The position numbers were made by a program, and so were the translations under genes. Below the pieces are notes generated by a model. That model had not been told where the DNA came from, did no database searches, and saw nothing but the letters and a program-made list of their open reading frames with translations. From the NCBI GenBank assembly GCA_029204225.1, contig MU832122.1:1-64000 (forward strand): 64,000 nt of DNA, read 5' to 3'. Below, piece after piece: positions 52,454 to 63,407 of the stretch. How positions within the stretch are numbered: position 1 is the stretch's first letter; every line of letters starts with the position of its first letter. The stretch is from Diphasiastrum complanatum. Its lineage: Eukaryota; Streptophyta; Lycopodiopsida; Lycopodiales; Lycopodiaceae.

Positions 52454-52867
52454 ATTCATGCTTGCAGATAAATTTATTCGTAGATCAAATTATTCGCGTA
52501 ACTGATTGTCTGTGTTAATTGTAATGCTCTAAATCCGCACCATTACGCTTCCACAATCAAAACTGTAAATCAATATAACTTCGTGCATGGCTACGGAATC
52601 GACTGTGTCGATCCAGTGACTTCAAAGCTGTGATCAAGTAGGGCGGTCTTCGAACTATCGAAGTCGGCCTGAATCCGATAGACGTAGGTAGTTTCATGCA
52701 CCGAGGATACTCGTCTGTCAATGGTATCAATGTAGAGCTAATAGTATCAGAACAATACTTCAGATATAGAGTAGACACTGATTATAATTGTTTATGGTCA
52801 TATAATCTACTATCTGCATACATTCATCTCGAACTTCCTAATGGATTTGCAATCATAGTATGCTCTA

Positions 52868-53090
52868 ATGGTAGACAAACTCAAAGGTTCGAATTACCAC
52901 TTATGGAAATTCAACATGAGGGTAGTAGTGATGGCCAAAGAATTGTGGGAAATAGTCACTGGAATACTAATTCCCAATGTCCATGAGCAAGTCGTTTCCA
53001 AGTGGAAGCTTAGGGATGGCAAGGCTTTCGCTTTGATCACCCTTCACATCTCTGATACACAGATTGGCCACATCAGACAAGCCCAATACA
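52868..53090 (+). pseudogene. Copia gag start of the outer element
   Basis: The frame MVDKLKGSNYHLWKFNMRVV then VMAKELWEIVTGILIPNVHE and KALITLHISD-like sequence is the N-terminal part of a copia Gag. It is truncated after about 70 codons and runs into non-coding sequence before the 3' LTR. Confidence 0.8.
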
Positions 53091-53897
53091 CTTACTTTCT
53101 AACAATATGCAGAAATACAAAAAAACTGATGACATTGTTCTGTCGACTCAGCCGACATCAACTAGTCATTGGGCCTCGACTATTCGACTGACTCCGACTA
53201 TTAGACCGACACTGACTAAGTCACATATCAACTCAAATAGTCTACTCGAACATTCGGCGACTCAACAGTAACTTCATCGCATCCGGACATAACCTCTAAT
53301 AGAATCAGATACTGTCTGAAGGGAGCTACTAACAGCACGTAGTGCCTTAATCCTATCTGTAAAGTGCAGATTAAGCATCTTTTTAATTAGTTAGCCATAT
53401 GTATATATATTCAAAAACTTATCAACTGCTTGGTTAGCGCAATCATTCATTCAATCGATCAATCGAACATCCAGAGCGCGATTATTCATTCTTTTTCTAT
53501 GTTATCACAGAGTATTGTTTTAGAAAGAACGCGACTTTGTCTGCATTCGGACTTGTATTCCTTCGTGACTGAATAATCCATGTTCTAGTGATCTAGGTCG
53601 TGTATGATGTGTTGAATGTTTATTTTATCATGTTCTGATCGATTTGTGCTTGCAAATAAATTTATTCGTAGATTAAATTGTTCGTGTGACTGATAGTCTG
53701 TGTCGGTTGTAATGCTCTAAATCCGCACTATTATGCTTCCGCATTAAATTTTTTTGTAAATCAGTATTACTTTGTGCATGGCTACGTGTCGATCCAGTTA
53801 CTTTGAAGTTGTGATCAAGTAGGGCGGTCTTCGAACTATCGAAGTCAATCTGAATCCAATAGATGTAGTTTCATGCACCGAGGATACTCGTCTGTCG

Positions 53898-55395
53898 CAA
53901 CCCGTATTCCCAATAGGTTGAGTTAAATCCAACACTTACATAGATATGGATAGATTTGCTTGGCAATTTATGATATTTAATATGAAATGCACGAATGATT
54001 GCAACAATATTGTCCCCATCATTGGGGATTTTGGTTAATTTCTAGTAGATTATAATTTGATGTAGATTTTCACGTTAGAGAATGACCTATGATCACTTTC
54101 AATTGGATTCTTGACTTTACCAAACCTTTTTATGCAATTATCAACAATATGCTATTTATTTGCACTATTAGTTCAATAAGGATTATAGATTTATACAATT
54201 GTGAATATACAATGAAATGTCCTCGAATGAGGTTATGAGCCTTGGATTATGAATTTTTTTTGGTGATAATTTTAACCTCCAACTCGTGTCTCTAGAAATT
54301 AGGAGCTATCGGTGAGATTGGTAATCAACCAGATAACTCATCTTGGTTCATCTACCAATTAGGTGAGATTTTATGATTTGAGCTATATATGTTAGGTAAA
54401 GGTAACAAATTTGGAGAGCTTGATGACATTGGAATTCAAGACTGAGTTGTAGCTTCATTGTAAGCTTGATTGTTGATGTTTATATAAATGATTGAAAAGT
54501 AACCAAGTATCTTACTATCCCATGCATGTTTTAGGTCCTCATGAATGTCTCTTGCTTTGTGACAGTTGGATTTTGGGAACAATTGACAATGTAGTTACAT
54601 TGTCTTAAAACTCTAAGACTAGCCTTGAGTATTTTTTTTTAGCTATTCCAATGTCAGATGCTTTCTTTTCTTGTGTTTGTGTGATTAATAGCTTTATAAG
54701 CTATTCAACATAATACATTTTATCATCTATATTATGCACAAATCTAAAAAAAATAAAATCAATGATTGAGATAATAAGTCATGAATAGAAAATGTAAATT
54801 AATTCTTCTTATCATAATTGTTTTAAAGTATATGTTTATTTAGAAGTTAGTTGTTAGTTGTTATATTAGTAATTTTGGCATGAAGTGGCAATTTTCTTCT
54901 CAAAAATATGTAAAACAAAGATAATGCCTTTCTCCGAAATTTTTTTCATTTTTACTTTGCTTACGATTTCATTTCGCTTACGCTTTTGCTTTCCTTTTGA
55001 TTTCTCTTTTGAGTCTATTAGTTCTTATATGAAGAGCTTGTAAAAAATAAGTAAAAGAGAAATTTGTTTTTAAAAAATTGTACATTTTTTCTAATAGGCT
55101 AAAAGCATGTTTTGGTGGTACAAAAAAAGAACCCATTTTCCTTACTACCTTTTGGTAGTATATGTCAAACTTTTTAGATTTTATTACTCACAATTTATAT
55201 TTCCAATACAATACTTATGGTTGTACATTTCTCACTTGCTGGAGGAAGTGATAGGTCCCACGAGTTAATGCAGGTGAAGGCATCCTTGACAATCATTAGC
55301 ATACTCATCACATGGGCCTACTAATCATGGGCACACTTTATCTAATTTGAATATGGATATTAAATGCTTTGCCCTCCAAATGATCAATTCAGTTC
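53898..55395. other. AT-rich intergenic stretch
   Basis: Very AT-rich, no credible reading frame, no recognised repeat. Confidence 0.5.
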
Positions 55396-55398
55396 AGA

Positions 55399-55790
55399 AC
55401 CTTGCTTTCTGCTGCTATCAATGAACATATCGCTATGATCAGTTCACGTTGCTATCTTGCTTGATGCTATCAATTCATCCGCTATCTTGCTTTCTGATAT
55501 CTTGCTTTTTGCTACAATTGCTTTCTGCCATCAGTGAACATATCGTTGCTTTCTGCTATGATCAGTGCATGTTGCTATCGTGCTTTCCGCTATCAGTTCG
55601 TCTACTATCTTGCTTTTTGATATCTTGCTTTCTGCTATCAATTCATTCTAATTTGCTTTCTTGCTTTCTTGTTTGTTTTTTTTTGGTTCATTGCTTTCGT
55701 TCCTTTATGCTCTCACAACATCTCTATCGTTGCTTTCCGCTATCATTGCTTTCTATTGTCGTTGCTTTCTCGATCATCTGCTGTGAAAGA
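55399..55790. repeat. Minisatellite of TTGCTTTCTGCTATCA variants
   Basis: Many diverged copies of a roughly 16-bp word TTGCTTTCTGCTATCA. On top of this lies a larger duplication of about 117 bp (55404-55512 against 55521-55637) sharing GAACATATCG, GATCAGT(T/G)CA and ATCTTGCTTT. The Cys/Leu/Ser-rich open frame here is a by-product of the repeat. Confidence 0.8.
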
Positions 55791-56131
55791 TGAGGAGACC
55801 TGCAAGGAAGTGCAAAGCTGCCTCTAAGGCAAATGCTGAAAATCTAGAGACATCAAGTGTACCTCTCGGCACACACAAACGGCCACGGACCAGCTACCAT
55901 GATGGATCACCAGCTAGGACGGGTGTCATGGATCAATCTGAGACCACACATTCGAAGCTTGACAAATCGTTTGAGGGAATGGCTGCTACGGCGGGCGATT
56001 GTTCAAGCAACAAGAGAAAGGATAAATTACATCGTATGATTATGTTTGTAATGAATTTCGTTACTTTTAGCACTTTTAGTATTATGGTAGTAATTGGCTG
56101 CTTTTGGTTCTTAATCTACAACTGTAGCTAG
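55790..56131 (+). CDS. Short unknown basic protein, doubtful
   Basis: An open frame starting MRRPARKCKAASKANAENLE, hydrophilic and basic at first (KRPRTSYHDGS, SSNKRKDKLHR), then a hydrophobic tail encoded by the start of the TTTGGTAC repeat. It could be a first exon ending at a splice site near 56025. No family is recognised. Kept at low confidence because its first 80 codons look less repetitive than the flanks. Confidence 0.2.
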   Translation: MRRPARKCKAASKANAENLETSSVPLGTHKRPRTSYHDGSPARTGVMDQSETTHSKLDKSFEGMAATAGDCSSNKRKDKLHRMIMFVMNFVTFSTFSIMVVIGCFWFLIYNCS

Positions 56132-57000
56132 TTTTAGGTTTTAATCGGCTACTTTAGCTGATTTTGGTACTTAACTTGGTACTTAATTTCGTACTTTAGC
56201 TGTTGTTGATACTTAACATGGTACTTTAGCTGCTTTTGGTACTTATTTTGGTACTTTTGATAATGTGGTGGAAATTAGTTGCTTTTGGTTCTTTATTTGG
56301 TACTTTAGATGATTTGGTACTTAACTGGTACTTTGCTACTTAGCTGGTACTTTGGTACTTTAGGTACTTAATTTGGTACTTTAGCTGATTTTTGTCCTTA
56401 AGTAGAACTTTAGCTACTTTTGGTATTTGTAGTAATCAGCTGCTTTTGTACTTTATCTATTTTTGGTAGTTATTTACCCTGGTACTGTAATTGCTTTGAG
56501 GGTTTAGGGTTAGGGTGGTACTTTAGCTTTTGGTACTTAAGTAAGACTTTGCTACTTTTGGTACTTGGTTTGGTACTTAGATTTGAACTTTGGTACTTTA
56601 TCTTATTTTGGTGCTTACTTAGCTAGGTATTTTTATTTGCTTTTGGTGCTTAAATATTTCTTCAGCTGCATTTGGTACTTAAGTAGTACTAATCTTGGTA
56701 CTTTAAGTACTTTTGGTACTTTTGTACTTAGCTGGTACTTTGGTAGTAATCAGCAGATTTTGGTCCTTAATTTAGTACTTAAATATTTCTTTAGCTGCAT
56801 CTGGTACTTAAGCAGTACTAATTTTGGTACGTTTACTGATTTTGGTACTTTTGTACTTAGTTGATACTTTGGTAGTAATCAACAGATTTTGGTCCTTAAT
56901 TTAGTACTTTTGGAACTTTAGCTGCTTTTGTACTTTTAGTTTTAAAAAACTGTTTATGGTAGCTTCTTTTGGTACTTTATTTGGTTATTTGGTACTTTCT
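56070..57000. repeat. GGTACTT-rich minisatellite, about 930 bp
   Basis: Dozens of diverged copies of TTTGGTACTT(A/T) and GGTACTTTAGCTG(C/A)TTTT, in one orientation. A longer block (TTAGTACTTAAATATTTCTT..GGTACTTAAG.AGTACTAAT) is repeated at about 56645-56700 and 56771-56825. The tract is rich in GTAC and poor in C. No coding signal. Confidence 0.9.
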
Positions 57001-57066
57001 ATGTAAGGTTTTACAGTTCACAGTTTGTGTTAAAATTAACAATCTATTTTGCGAGAAAAAAACAAA

Positions 57067-58100
57067 ATGGATGAGTACCCGATTCTACGAAAGTTCTGCT
57101 ACTTAGCCGAGGAGCTTCGTGAAGAGTATGGCTTGAGCCTATTTGGCAAGCTGGCAAAAGACTTGCTAGACACTGATCTGCCAGACAGTTAGTGGCTGAT
57201 GATGTTCAGGCTGGGATACAAAAAAATGTTAAGATATATCTTAACCAGCTGCATCCACAGTTTGTGGATGACTGCCGTCTGCTGTTCCACAAGGTGTATC
57301 AGGCTCCTCCATCCTGCGGCAAAATCACAACCAAATTTGCCAAATGCTATGCCTTTGAGCACTGCAAGGCCGCCAAATTGGACCTTGCCTCTCACAAGAT
57401 AGCATGGGAAAGATTTGGCGAGAATGTGATTGCAATGTGCAGCAGCAAGAAGGATGGCCTACAAAAAAAACTGAAAAATTGGAACAGGGCTAACGGCCCC
57501 CATCAGAGTGGGATACTGCCACATCTGCAATATGAGCAATCATGACACAACTGACTACCGATACAACCTACAAAAACAAGCTACATGCCCAATACCAAAT
57601 CTTGCCCCATTGGCACAATGACAAGGTATCTTACCCCAACCATCGCCTAGATTGGTGCTACCTCCCATTCCCGCCAGAACCCAAGGATTATTAGTGAGAA
57701 ACCCACAACCAGCTGCTCAGCAGTTGAATATGGTCGAGGTGACCGAAGAACCCTACTATCTCGAGGAAGAAGCACTAGACTATATTCTAGTGCATTTTAT
57801 AGATGGAGCAAATGGAGAATTGATACCAATCTACACAAACCAGCTTCGTGGTACTGGATTCAGAGCTCCCATTAAATGTTATAGATGTAGAAAAATTCAC
57901 AGAATTGTCGAGTGCTCTAACAAGCCGCAAAGCAACTTCGTGCCACTTTGCCATAATTGTGGGTATGTACACCCATATCTAACATGTACAATGAGAAAGG
58001 AAAAACAAGGAGAGGTTTCTACCCCGCTACACCTGATGAGTGTGGTAGGAGAATCCAAGGCATCTACAATGCCTATATTCATCCAGACCGGAGCGCGGAC
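57067..58100 (+). pseudogene. Gag-like protein with two zinc knuckles
   Basis: Plus strand: MDEYPILRKFCYLAEELREE...LLDTDLPDS, a frameshift or stop at 57190, then DDVQAGIQKNVKIYLNQLHP and FHKVYQAPPSCGKITTKFAK, a break near 57540, then an open frame from 57652. The last part has two cysteine clusters, CYRCRKIHRIVEC and CHNCGYVHPYLTC, about 13 residues apart. The same two-knuckle plan is seen in the gypsy Gag at 62.1-62.25 kb on the other strand (CFACRENHRAAEC, then FVPFYCECDYGHYYKDC), so this is probably Gag of a related gypsy-type element in opposite orientation. The Gag-like sequence ends near 58090, where antisense integrase begins. Confidence 0.5.
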
Positions 58101-58543
58101 ACATGCAATTTATGTTTCCAATCTGAGTGACTTGCTTCCACCATTTTTGTCATAATGTTGCAAAGAATCTTATTGGAAGATTCATCTTGGCCATTCACCC
58201 TCGAATAATACGGAGTACTAAACCGATGAATAACAAAAAAGTCTTCCAACAGACACTTTATTGTTTCATTCACAAAGTGTGTTCCACGATCGCTTACGAT
58301 CTCGATAGGACATCCAAACCTAACAATAATGTTCTCATAAAGGAACTTAGCCGTAGATTTTGCATCTGCGACTCGAAATGCTTTTGCTTCAACCCATTTG
58401 GTCATATAATCAGTTGCTACGATGATGTATCTGGCTCGAGGTCCTCGTGCCGCAAGATGAATAGGACCGACATAGTCAAGGCCCCATCTCTCAAACGGTG
58501 CTTGTGATAAAATTGGATGCAAAGGTTCATGATTTTGCTTCAT
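58079..58543 (-). pseudogene. Gypsy integrase core
   Basis: Reads HPILSQAPFERWGLDYVGPI, then YIIVATDYMTKWVEAKAF, FGCPIEIVSDRGTHFVNETI and NGQDESSNKILCNIMTKMVE. The three catalytic acids (D in GLD, D in SDRG, E in GQDES) are present. It ends where homology stops near 58105 (DWKHKLH). The WGLDYVGPI and ATDYMTKWVEAKA wording fits a Tat/Athila-like plant gypsy lineage from memory. Confidence 0.9.
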
Positions 58544-58639
58544 CTTTCTGTATCTTTATGAAGTGTAGGCCACCAACATCCTGATTGCAAAAGTTTGTGA
58601 ACATTGATATCTGTTGGAAAATGTCCTCCGCCCATTCCA

Positions 58640-58967
58640 TCATGAAAAAACATGATTAGTTCAGGTACTTTGTGTGGCAAAAGACATCTTTGCAAAATAT
58701 CATCATTCTTCGGTGATATAATTGGCCCACAATCAATTGATAAGGTTGTGTCTTAAGAATCAATTGCCTCTTTTGTACTTTTGTCAAGGAGTCATTGGGT
58801 TGGCCTAGCATCAGATATTCAACAATATATGTTGTCCACTCAGGTACTGCTTCAACATATAACAACGCAGCATCTGGTAGTTCATCATCCACTTCAGTAT
58901 TGGCTGGTGCTGATTCAAATCTAGATACATGGTTGGCCAGATAATGTTGTTTACCTTTTTGAACCAC
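58640..58967 (-). pseudogene. Gypsy RNase H to integrase linker
   Basis: Open frame beginning VQKGKQHYLANHVSRFESAP, then VPEWTTYIVEYL, TKVQKRQLILKTQPYQLIVG and QLYHRRM. In the family this follows RNase H (the ADxLSR stretch, here ANHVSR) and precedes the integrase zinc finger. Confidence 0.8.
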
Positions 58968-59110
58968 AATTCAAAAATCAAATTCAGTTAATAAAAGTAG
59001 CCATCTTGCAATACGCCTCGTATTACACGTCTTGTTTACTAAATAAAGTAACAGTTGATGATCAGTATAAAATGCAAAATACGTTGCCATTAGATAATAT
59101 CAAAACCTCT

Positions 59111-59362
59111 TTATGGAAAAACCATGGCTAACGCTTCTCGTTTTGTTGTCGAATAATTATTCTCAGGATCTGTAAGCTGTCGGCTTGCAAATCTGATGGG
59201 ATAATCTTTCTTGTATTCACCTGGCTGCGTCAAAACTGATCCAATTGCATATTTTGATGCATCAGTATGAACATGAAACTCAAGTGTCCAAATTGGAGCT
59301 CGTAGTACCAATGCAGAAGCTAAAGCTTTCTTCAATTTTTCAAATGCCTCCAATGGCCTCAA
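59111..59362 (-). pseudogene. Gypsy RNase H (start of domain)
   Basis: Reads AFEKLKKALASALVLRAPIW, FHVHTDASKYAIGSVLTQPG and RFASRQLTDPENNYSTTKRE, the standard RT-thumb to RNase H sequence with the HTDAS catalytic Asp and the TKRE Glu. Confidence 0.9.
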
Positions 59363-59545
59363 CTGTCCAGATTGGTACGATAGTCAGCTTGTATATAGGT
59401 CTTGCTAGATCCGCAAAGAATAAATAAATATTCAATAGTTATTTGCATGACCCATAAAAACATAGACTTTGATTTTGGAATAATCTGTAGCAATGCCATG
59501 TCTTGATATCACATGCCCAAGAACAACTCCATGAGTAACCCAAAT

Positions 59546-60302
59546 TTAACACTTTTCTGGATTTAAGGAGATTTGGTATTTGCGACAAAGTTCAAACCCT
59601 TTTTCCAAACGATCCAAGTGGTCTGTGTCGGTAATATGGATTTTGAGATCATCCAAGTAGGAAATTTTTGCAAATAGTCTTGGAAGAAAAACTGCATCAC
59701 TCTTTAAATGAGCTAGGTGCATTACAAAGTAAAAACGACATAGCTTTATAAGCATAAGTTTCCCATTTTGTTGCAAAAGCTACTTTATGACGATCCGCAG
59801 GTTGCGATCTTGACTTGGTTGTAGCCACTAAATCCATTTAAAAAATTGTAGGATTCTGCTCTGGCAAGGCGGTCCATTATGCTTTCAATAAAGGGTAACA
59901 GAAAGTGATCCTTTCACGTCACTTTGTTCAAGGCTTTGAGATTTAAACAAATTCTCATCTTTCAACTCTTCTTAGGAACGACGACAATTGGAGAAACCCT
60001 TCTGTATGCTCGATTTCATAAATAAAGTCGGCTTCAAGTAACCTTTGTAGCTCTTTCTTGATAGGTTTAGTAACGTTTGGATTATAACAATAAAATCTTG
60101 TGACCTTTGGAACTACATCAGACATCAAAGAAATTGTATGCTCAATAACCGATGTAGGAATCCCTTTTAGATCCTTGTATGTCCAAGCAAAACAATCTTG
60201 ATACTTGATCAATAACTTTGTTAATGCTTGAAATTGTTCGGGAGTAAGTTGTGCTCCAACTTGAACAATCTTTTCTGGTTCTCCTGGTTTAGCAAGATTC
60301 AT
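59546..60302 (-). pseudogene. Gypsy reverse transcriptase, broken
   Basis: From 60302: VQVGAQLTPEQFQALTKLLI, CFAWTYKDLKGIPTSVIEHT and NPNVTKPIKKELQRLLEADF, the N-terminal RT approach; the catalytic core is damaged around 59780-59960. From 59776: LFAKISYLDDLKIHITDTDH and CRKYQISLNPEKC, with YLDD catalytic residues. Several stops and shifts. Confidence 0.88.
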
Positions 60303-60590
60303 CGGCTTGCGAACATAATCACAACATCATCCAAAGTATAGCGTTTGAAGTGCTCAGGCATATCGTGTTGGACTTCTTCTGATTGTTGTTTTTCATAAGG
60401 ATTGATCTTGAATCTTCATTTAGCTATCTTGGCAGGAATCGATCGTGGAGGTAATGACTTTCTAGAAGATGTGATCTTCTCTGAAGGTGACAACTTCCTT
60501 GATGATGATTTCTTGCAAGAACTCTGACTTGAAGAATCATCCTTGATCTTCTATTTTTCTTTATCCAACAAAGGTGGTACATTCTTAGAA

Positions 60591-61067
60591 TCAACTTTTC
60601 GAGATAATTTTTTTCCATTTCAGGACTGTATTGTAATGTTGCCTAGCTTGCCTCTTCGTCGTTGGTCTTGTAGCTTTTTTTTCCTTCAATATAACTGCTT
60701 TTGGCAATTTTATTGTTGGTTCATCACAAATCTCTCGAACGCCAAATCTCGTAGGATCCATGTGATTGAGATTCTGCTCATCTATAAGCTCTGCATCTTC
60801 ATCGTAAATTAATGTGTGACTAACATGAATTAGTTTATCTTCAATCGGATCTGGTATTGGATATGTTGACATCCAAGCTACATTCATCATATATAATGAA
60901 AAAGTGATCTGCATATCCAAAGTTCGATCTAGTAAAGGAATATCACTCAATTTGGATTGATTATCTTGTTGACACATATAGCTTCCTATACAATCCACTG
61001 TTGTAAGAGCGTGGTTCCAAGTGACTGTATCAGTTTGAGAGTCATAGTGAACTCCCAGAGTATTCAC
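60591..61067 (-). pseudogene. Gypsy spacer region between protease and RT
   Basis: Open frame with LGVHYDSQTDTVTWNHALTT and IYDEDAELIDEQNLNHMDPT then IKLPKAVILKEKKATRP. Position fits the long, poorly conserved linker found between protease and reverse transcriptase in such elements. No catalytic motif. Confidence 0.6.
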
Positions 61068-61194
61068 TTGTCGATCACCGTTGTTGATGAATCAACATCC
61101 CCTTTTTGGACTACTGGCTTGATAGTCCAAGTGATTGGATCAACTTCTCGAAAGTAACTTTGCCGGTATCCCAGTTATGAATTACTTGCGCAAC

Positions 61195-61460
61195 TCATAA
61201 CCATGGATGGCCCAATAAGACACGATACACATTTGGTGCATCAGGTAAGTCCATTACTACAAAAGTAATGACAAACTGGACTCCAACAATTTTGACATGT
61301 GTATCTTCAACCATCTCTTTAGGATGGACTGTCATTTGATCAGCTAGCTTTATGGCAAAAGTGGCAGGCTTCATCCTTGGTAAGTCCCCATTTTGCACAT
61401 AGCTTTGTCAAAATCAGGTTAGCTCTTGAACCTCCATCTATCACGATCGCTTCTTTACCA
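61195..61460 (-). pseudogene. Gypsy aspartic protease
   Basis: Minus strand reads KEAIVIDGGSRANLI (protease active-site loop, with IDGG in place of the usual D-S/T-G), then in another frame ATFAIKLADQMTVHPKEMVE and MDLPDAPNVYRVLLGHPWL, the conserved end of gypsy proteases. Frameshifted. Confidence 0.75.
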
Positions 61461-61492
61461 AACTATCTATGTTGTATCGACATGGTGATGTT

Positions 61493-63407
61493 TCATTGCT
61501 CACTTTTCCAAGCTGCTCCAACATTGAGTACTTCATTTGTTTCTTCAAACCCGACACAAAAAGTGACTTCTGACGGACTAGTGGTTTGTTCTGAGTTAAT
61601 CTTTTCTGCTAATACTTCTTTTGCTTTAGACACCAGTTTAAGAAATTCTCCTAGTGTAATATCCATCTTGATAGACAAAATATTCACGATCATTTCCATT
61701 TGCGACGCTGCAGATTCTGTCATCTTGAAGGGTTCTTCATGATGGTACAACTGTGTATTAACATCTGTTTATGGATCTGTTTGCAGCACAGATGAAGAAT
61801 TGGCTTCGGTTGTTGCTTTAGCGGCTTCTAGGGCTTTTTCTTCTTGCAATTATTTAATCCATTGCCTCATGTTCTGGTATCTCTTCTTTTTTGAGTTGAG
61901 ATTCAGATACACCCCTGATGCAGTAGGTATATCTGTAGTTGGTATAGATTCAGTAGATACTGGATCAACTAGAACCTCTTTATGCTTCTGAGCTCTGGTA
62001 ACAACCATCAAAGGTACACTTGGTTCAACAAGCTGAACTGTTGGTCTTTGCTTGATCACAATCATTTTCACTAGAGCAGTAATCAATGGTGGTTTTGGTC
62101 TTGCTGGACAATCCTTGTAGTAATGTCCATAATCACATTCACAATAGAATGGAACAAACTTCCCTTTGTTTGGGCATTCCGCAGCTCTGTGGTTCTCTCT
62201 ACATGCAAAGCATCCAAGTGGTGCTTTGGCCCATTGTCTCGTTGCTTGTTGTTGCACGACAACATAGATAACATACTGCTCTGAAGGACCAATTTATTAA
62301 TCATTACTATGATTCCATTGCTCATTAACATTGTAAGATTCTAGTTCCAATAAATTAGCAGGAGGAGCTTGATGTCCTGGTGGAGCTTGCAAAGCTAGTC
62401 ATTCAGGAAATCCAAGGGCAAAGTTGTGAGCCTTAGCTTCAGGTCCCTTGTAGTAAGTAGGTTCCAGATATTGAAGCTTAGCATAATTTTGCTGGATAAT
62501 CCGAAAATTAAACGAGAAAAAGGCTGTTTTGTGTCCCGTAGAATTACATAGATGAAAATAGTATTCATCGTTCGTTGTTTCAATGTTGGTCATGGTGTGA
62601 TTTCTCGCACAAATTGAACACCAAACATTTTTTTGACTAGGAAAGGTCTTAGCGAACTTTTCTGTTGCTTTGTTACTTTGAGCCTGCACCTCTTCCAAAG
62701 CTTTCAGCTTCTCATTGAATTGAGACTGCATCTTATCCAGATTGTATCTGCTGCTTTTGACCAAGTTTCTCGAACTCATTGATCATCAATTCCGCAGTAG
62801 CATTAATATTCATGGATGCAATAGTGGTGGATGTAGTAGTGGTTTGCCCCACTGTATATGGCAACATTCCAATATTTGGTTCATCATTAGAATCTTCATC
62901 CTCCTCTCGTATCGCATCGTCCATAGCATTTTGTAAAGACATATATTTGTTATGGCGTTTCATCTCGCATCCAATCCTCTTAGGTAGACTTGCCAAAAAC
63001 CACATAATCATAGCTTCATCAACAATTAGATCAGGATCACACTCAGATCTGAGCTGTTTAACCCGTTCAATATAGTCTCGTACCCCTTCCCTCTTTCCCA
63101 TTTTAATTATATTTAAAAGGGGAAAAGGATCTTTCATAAATTCTGGAGGTTTAAATCTTGTGATGAGAGCTTGTTTTACAACTTCCCAATCTGCACGTTT
63201 TATTTCATCTTGATTATAGAACCAATCTTGTGTAGCTCTAGTTAAGGCCATAAAAAATAGCTTAAGTTTATCTTGTGGAAAAACTTTGCCATATACCTCA
63301 CATGATTCTGAATAGATTTTGAGAAATCTGACAAGTTCAGATAACCCATTATCCTTTGGAATCTCTAACCGAGATGACCTTCTAACAATCACTGGTGGAA
63401 CGTCCAT
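61493..63407 (-). pseudogene. Gypsy Gag with zinc knuckles
   Basis: From 63407: MDVPPVIVRRSSRLEIPKDN, YGKVFPQDKLKLFFMALTRA, TQDWFYNQDEIKRADWEVVK, FKPPEFMKDPFPLLNIIKMG and REGVRDYIERVKQLRSECDP, the Retrotrans_gag core, here over 220 residues without a break. Then with frameshifts FAKTFPSQKNVWCSICARNH (62779-62399) and zinc knuckles CFACRENHRAAEC and DYGHYYKDC (near 62130-62225). The last part (61750-61493) is unrecognised Gag tail or linker. The first Gag frame is the best preserved part of this element. Confidence 0.85.

Larger units (their letters stand above)
47925..52458 (-). mobile_element. Nested complete copia element with 5-bp TSD
   Basis: LTRs at 47930-48576 and 51753-52453 both start TGTGAAAGTACTG and end CTTCACA. 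The 5-bp duplication ATTCA flanks them (47925-47929 and 52454-52458), so both ends are exact. By eye the LTRs differ at roughly 15-20 sites plus a 54-bp deletion in the left copy, so insertion was fairly recent. The PBS at 51752-51740 is the perfect TGGTATCAGAGCC. The internal region codes only for Gag, protease and a long tail; reverse transcriptase and RNase H are absent. This makes it a non-autonomous derivative that would need enzymes from a related element. Confidence 0.95.
47552..53897 (+). mobile_element. Outer copia element, deleted, with nested insertion in its 5' LTR
   Basis: Two diverged LTR copies are visible. The 5' copy is 47552-47929 continued at 52459-52720; the 3' copy is about 53265-53897. 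Shared landmarks include AACCTCTAA, AATCAGATA, GCACGTAGTGCCTTAATCC, TCAATCGATCAATCGAA and GATCAAGTAGGGCGGTCTTC. Directly after the 5' LTR, TGGTATCAATG at 52722 is a degenerate PBS, followed by a gag start. Only about 540 bp of internal sequence remain, so most of the element is lost. The 5' LTR is split by the element at 47930-52453. Outer ends are approximate and no TSD was found. Confidence 0.8.

Noticed and set aside
55449-55793. 114-codon Cys/Leu-rich plus-strand frame resembling a membrane protein
   Set aside because: It is the translation of the TTGCTTTCTGCTATCA minisatellite.
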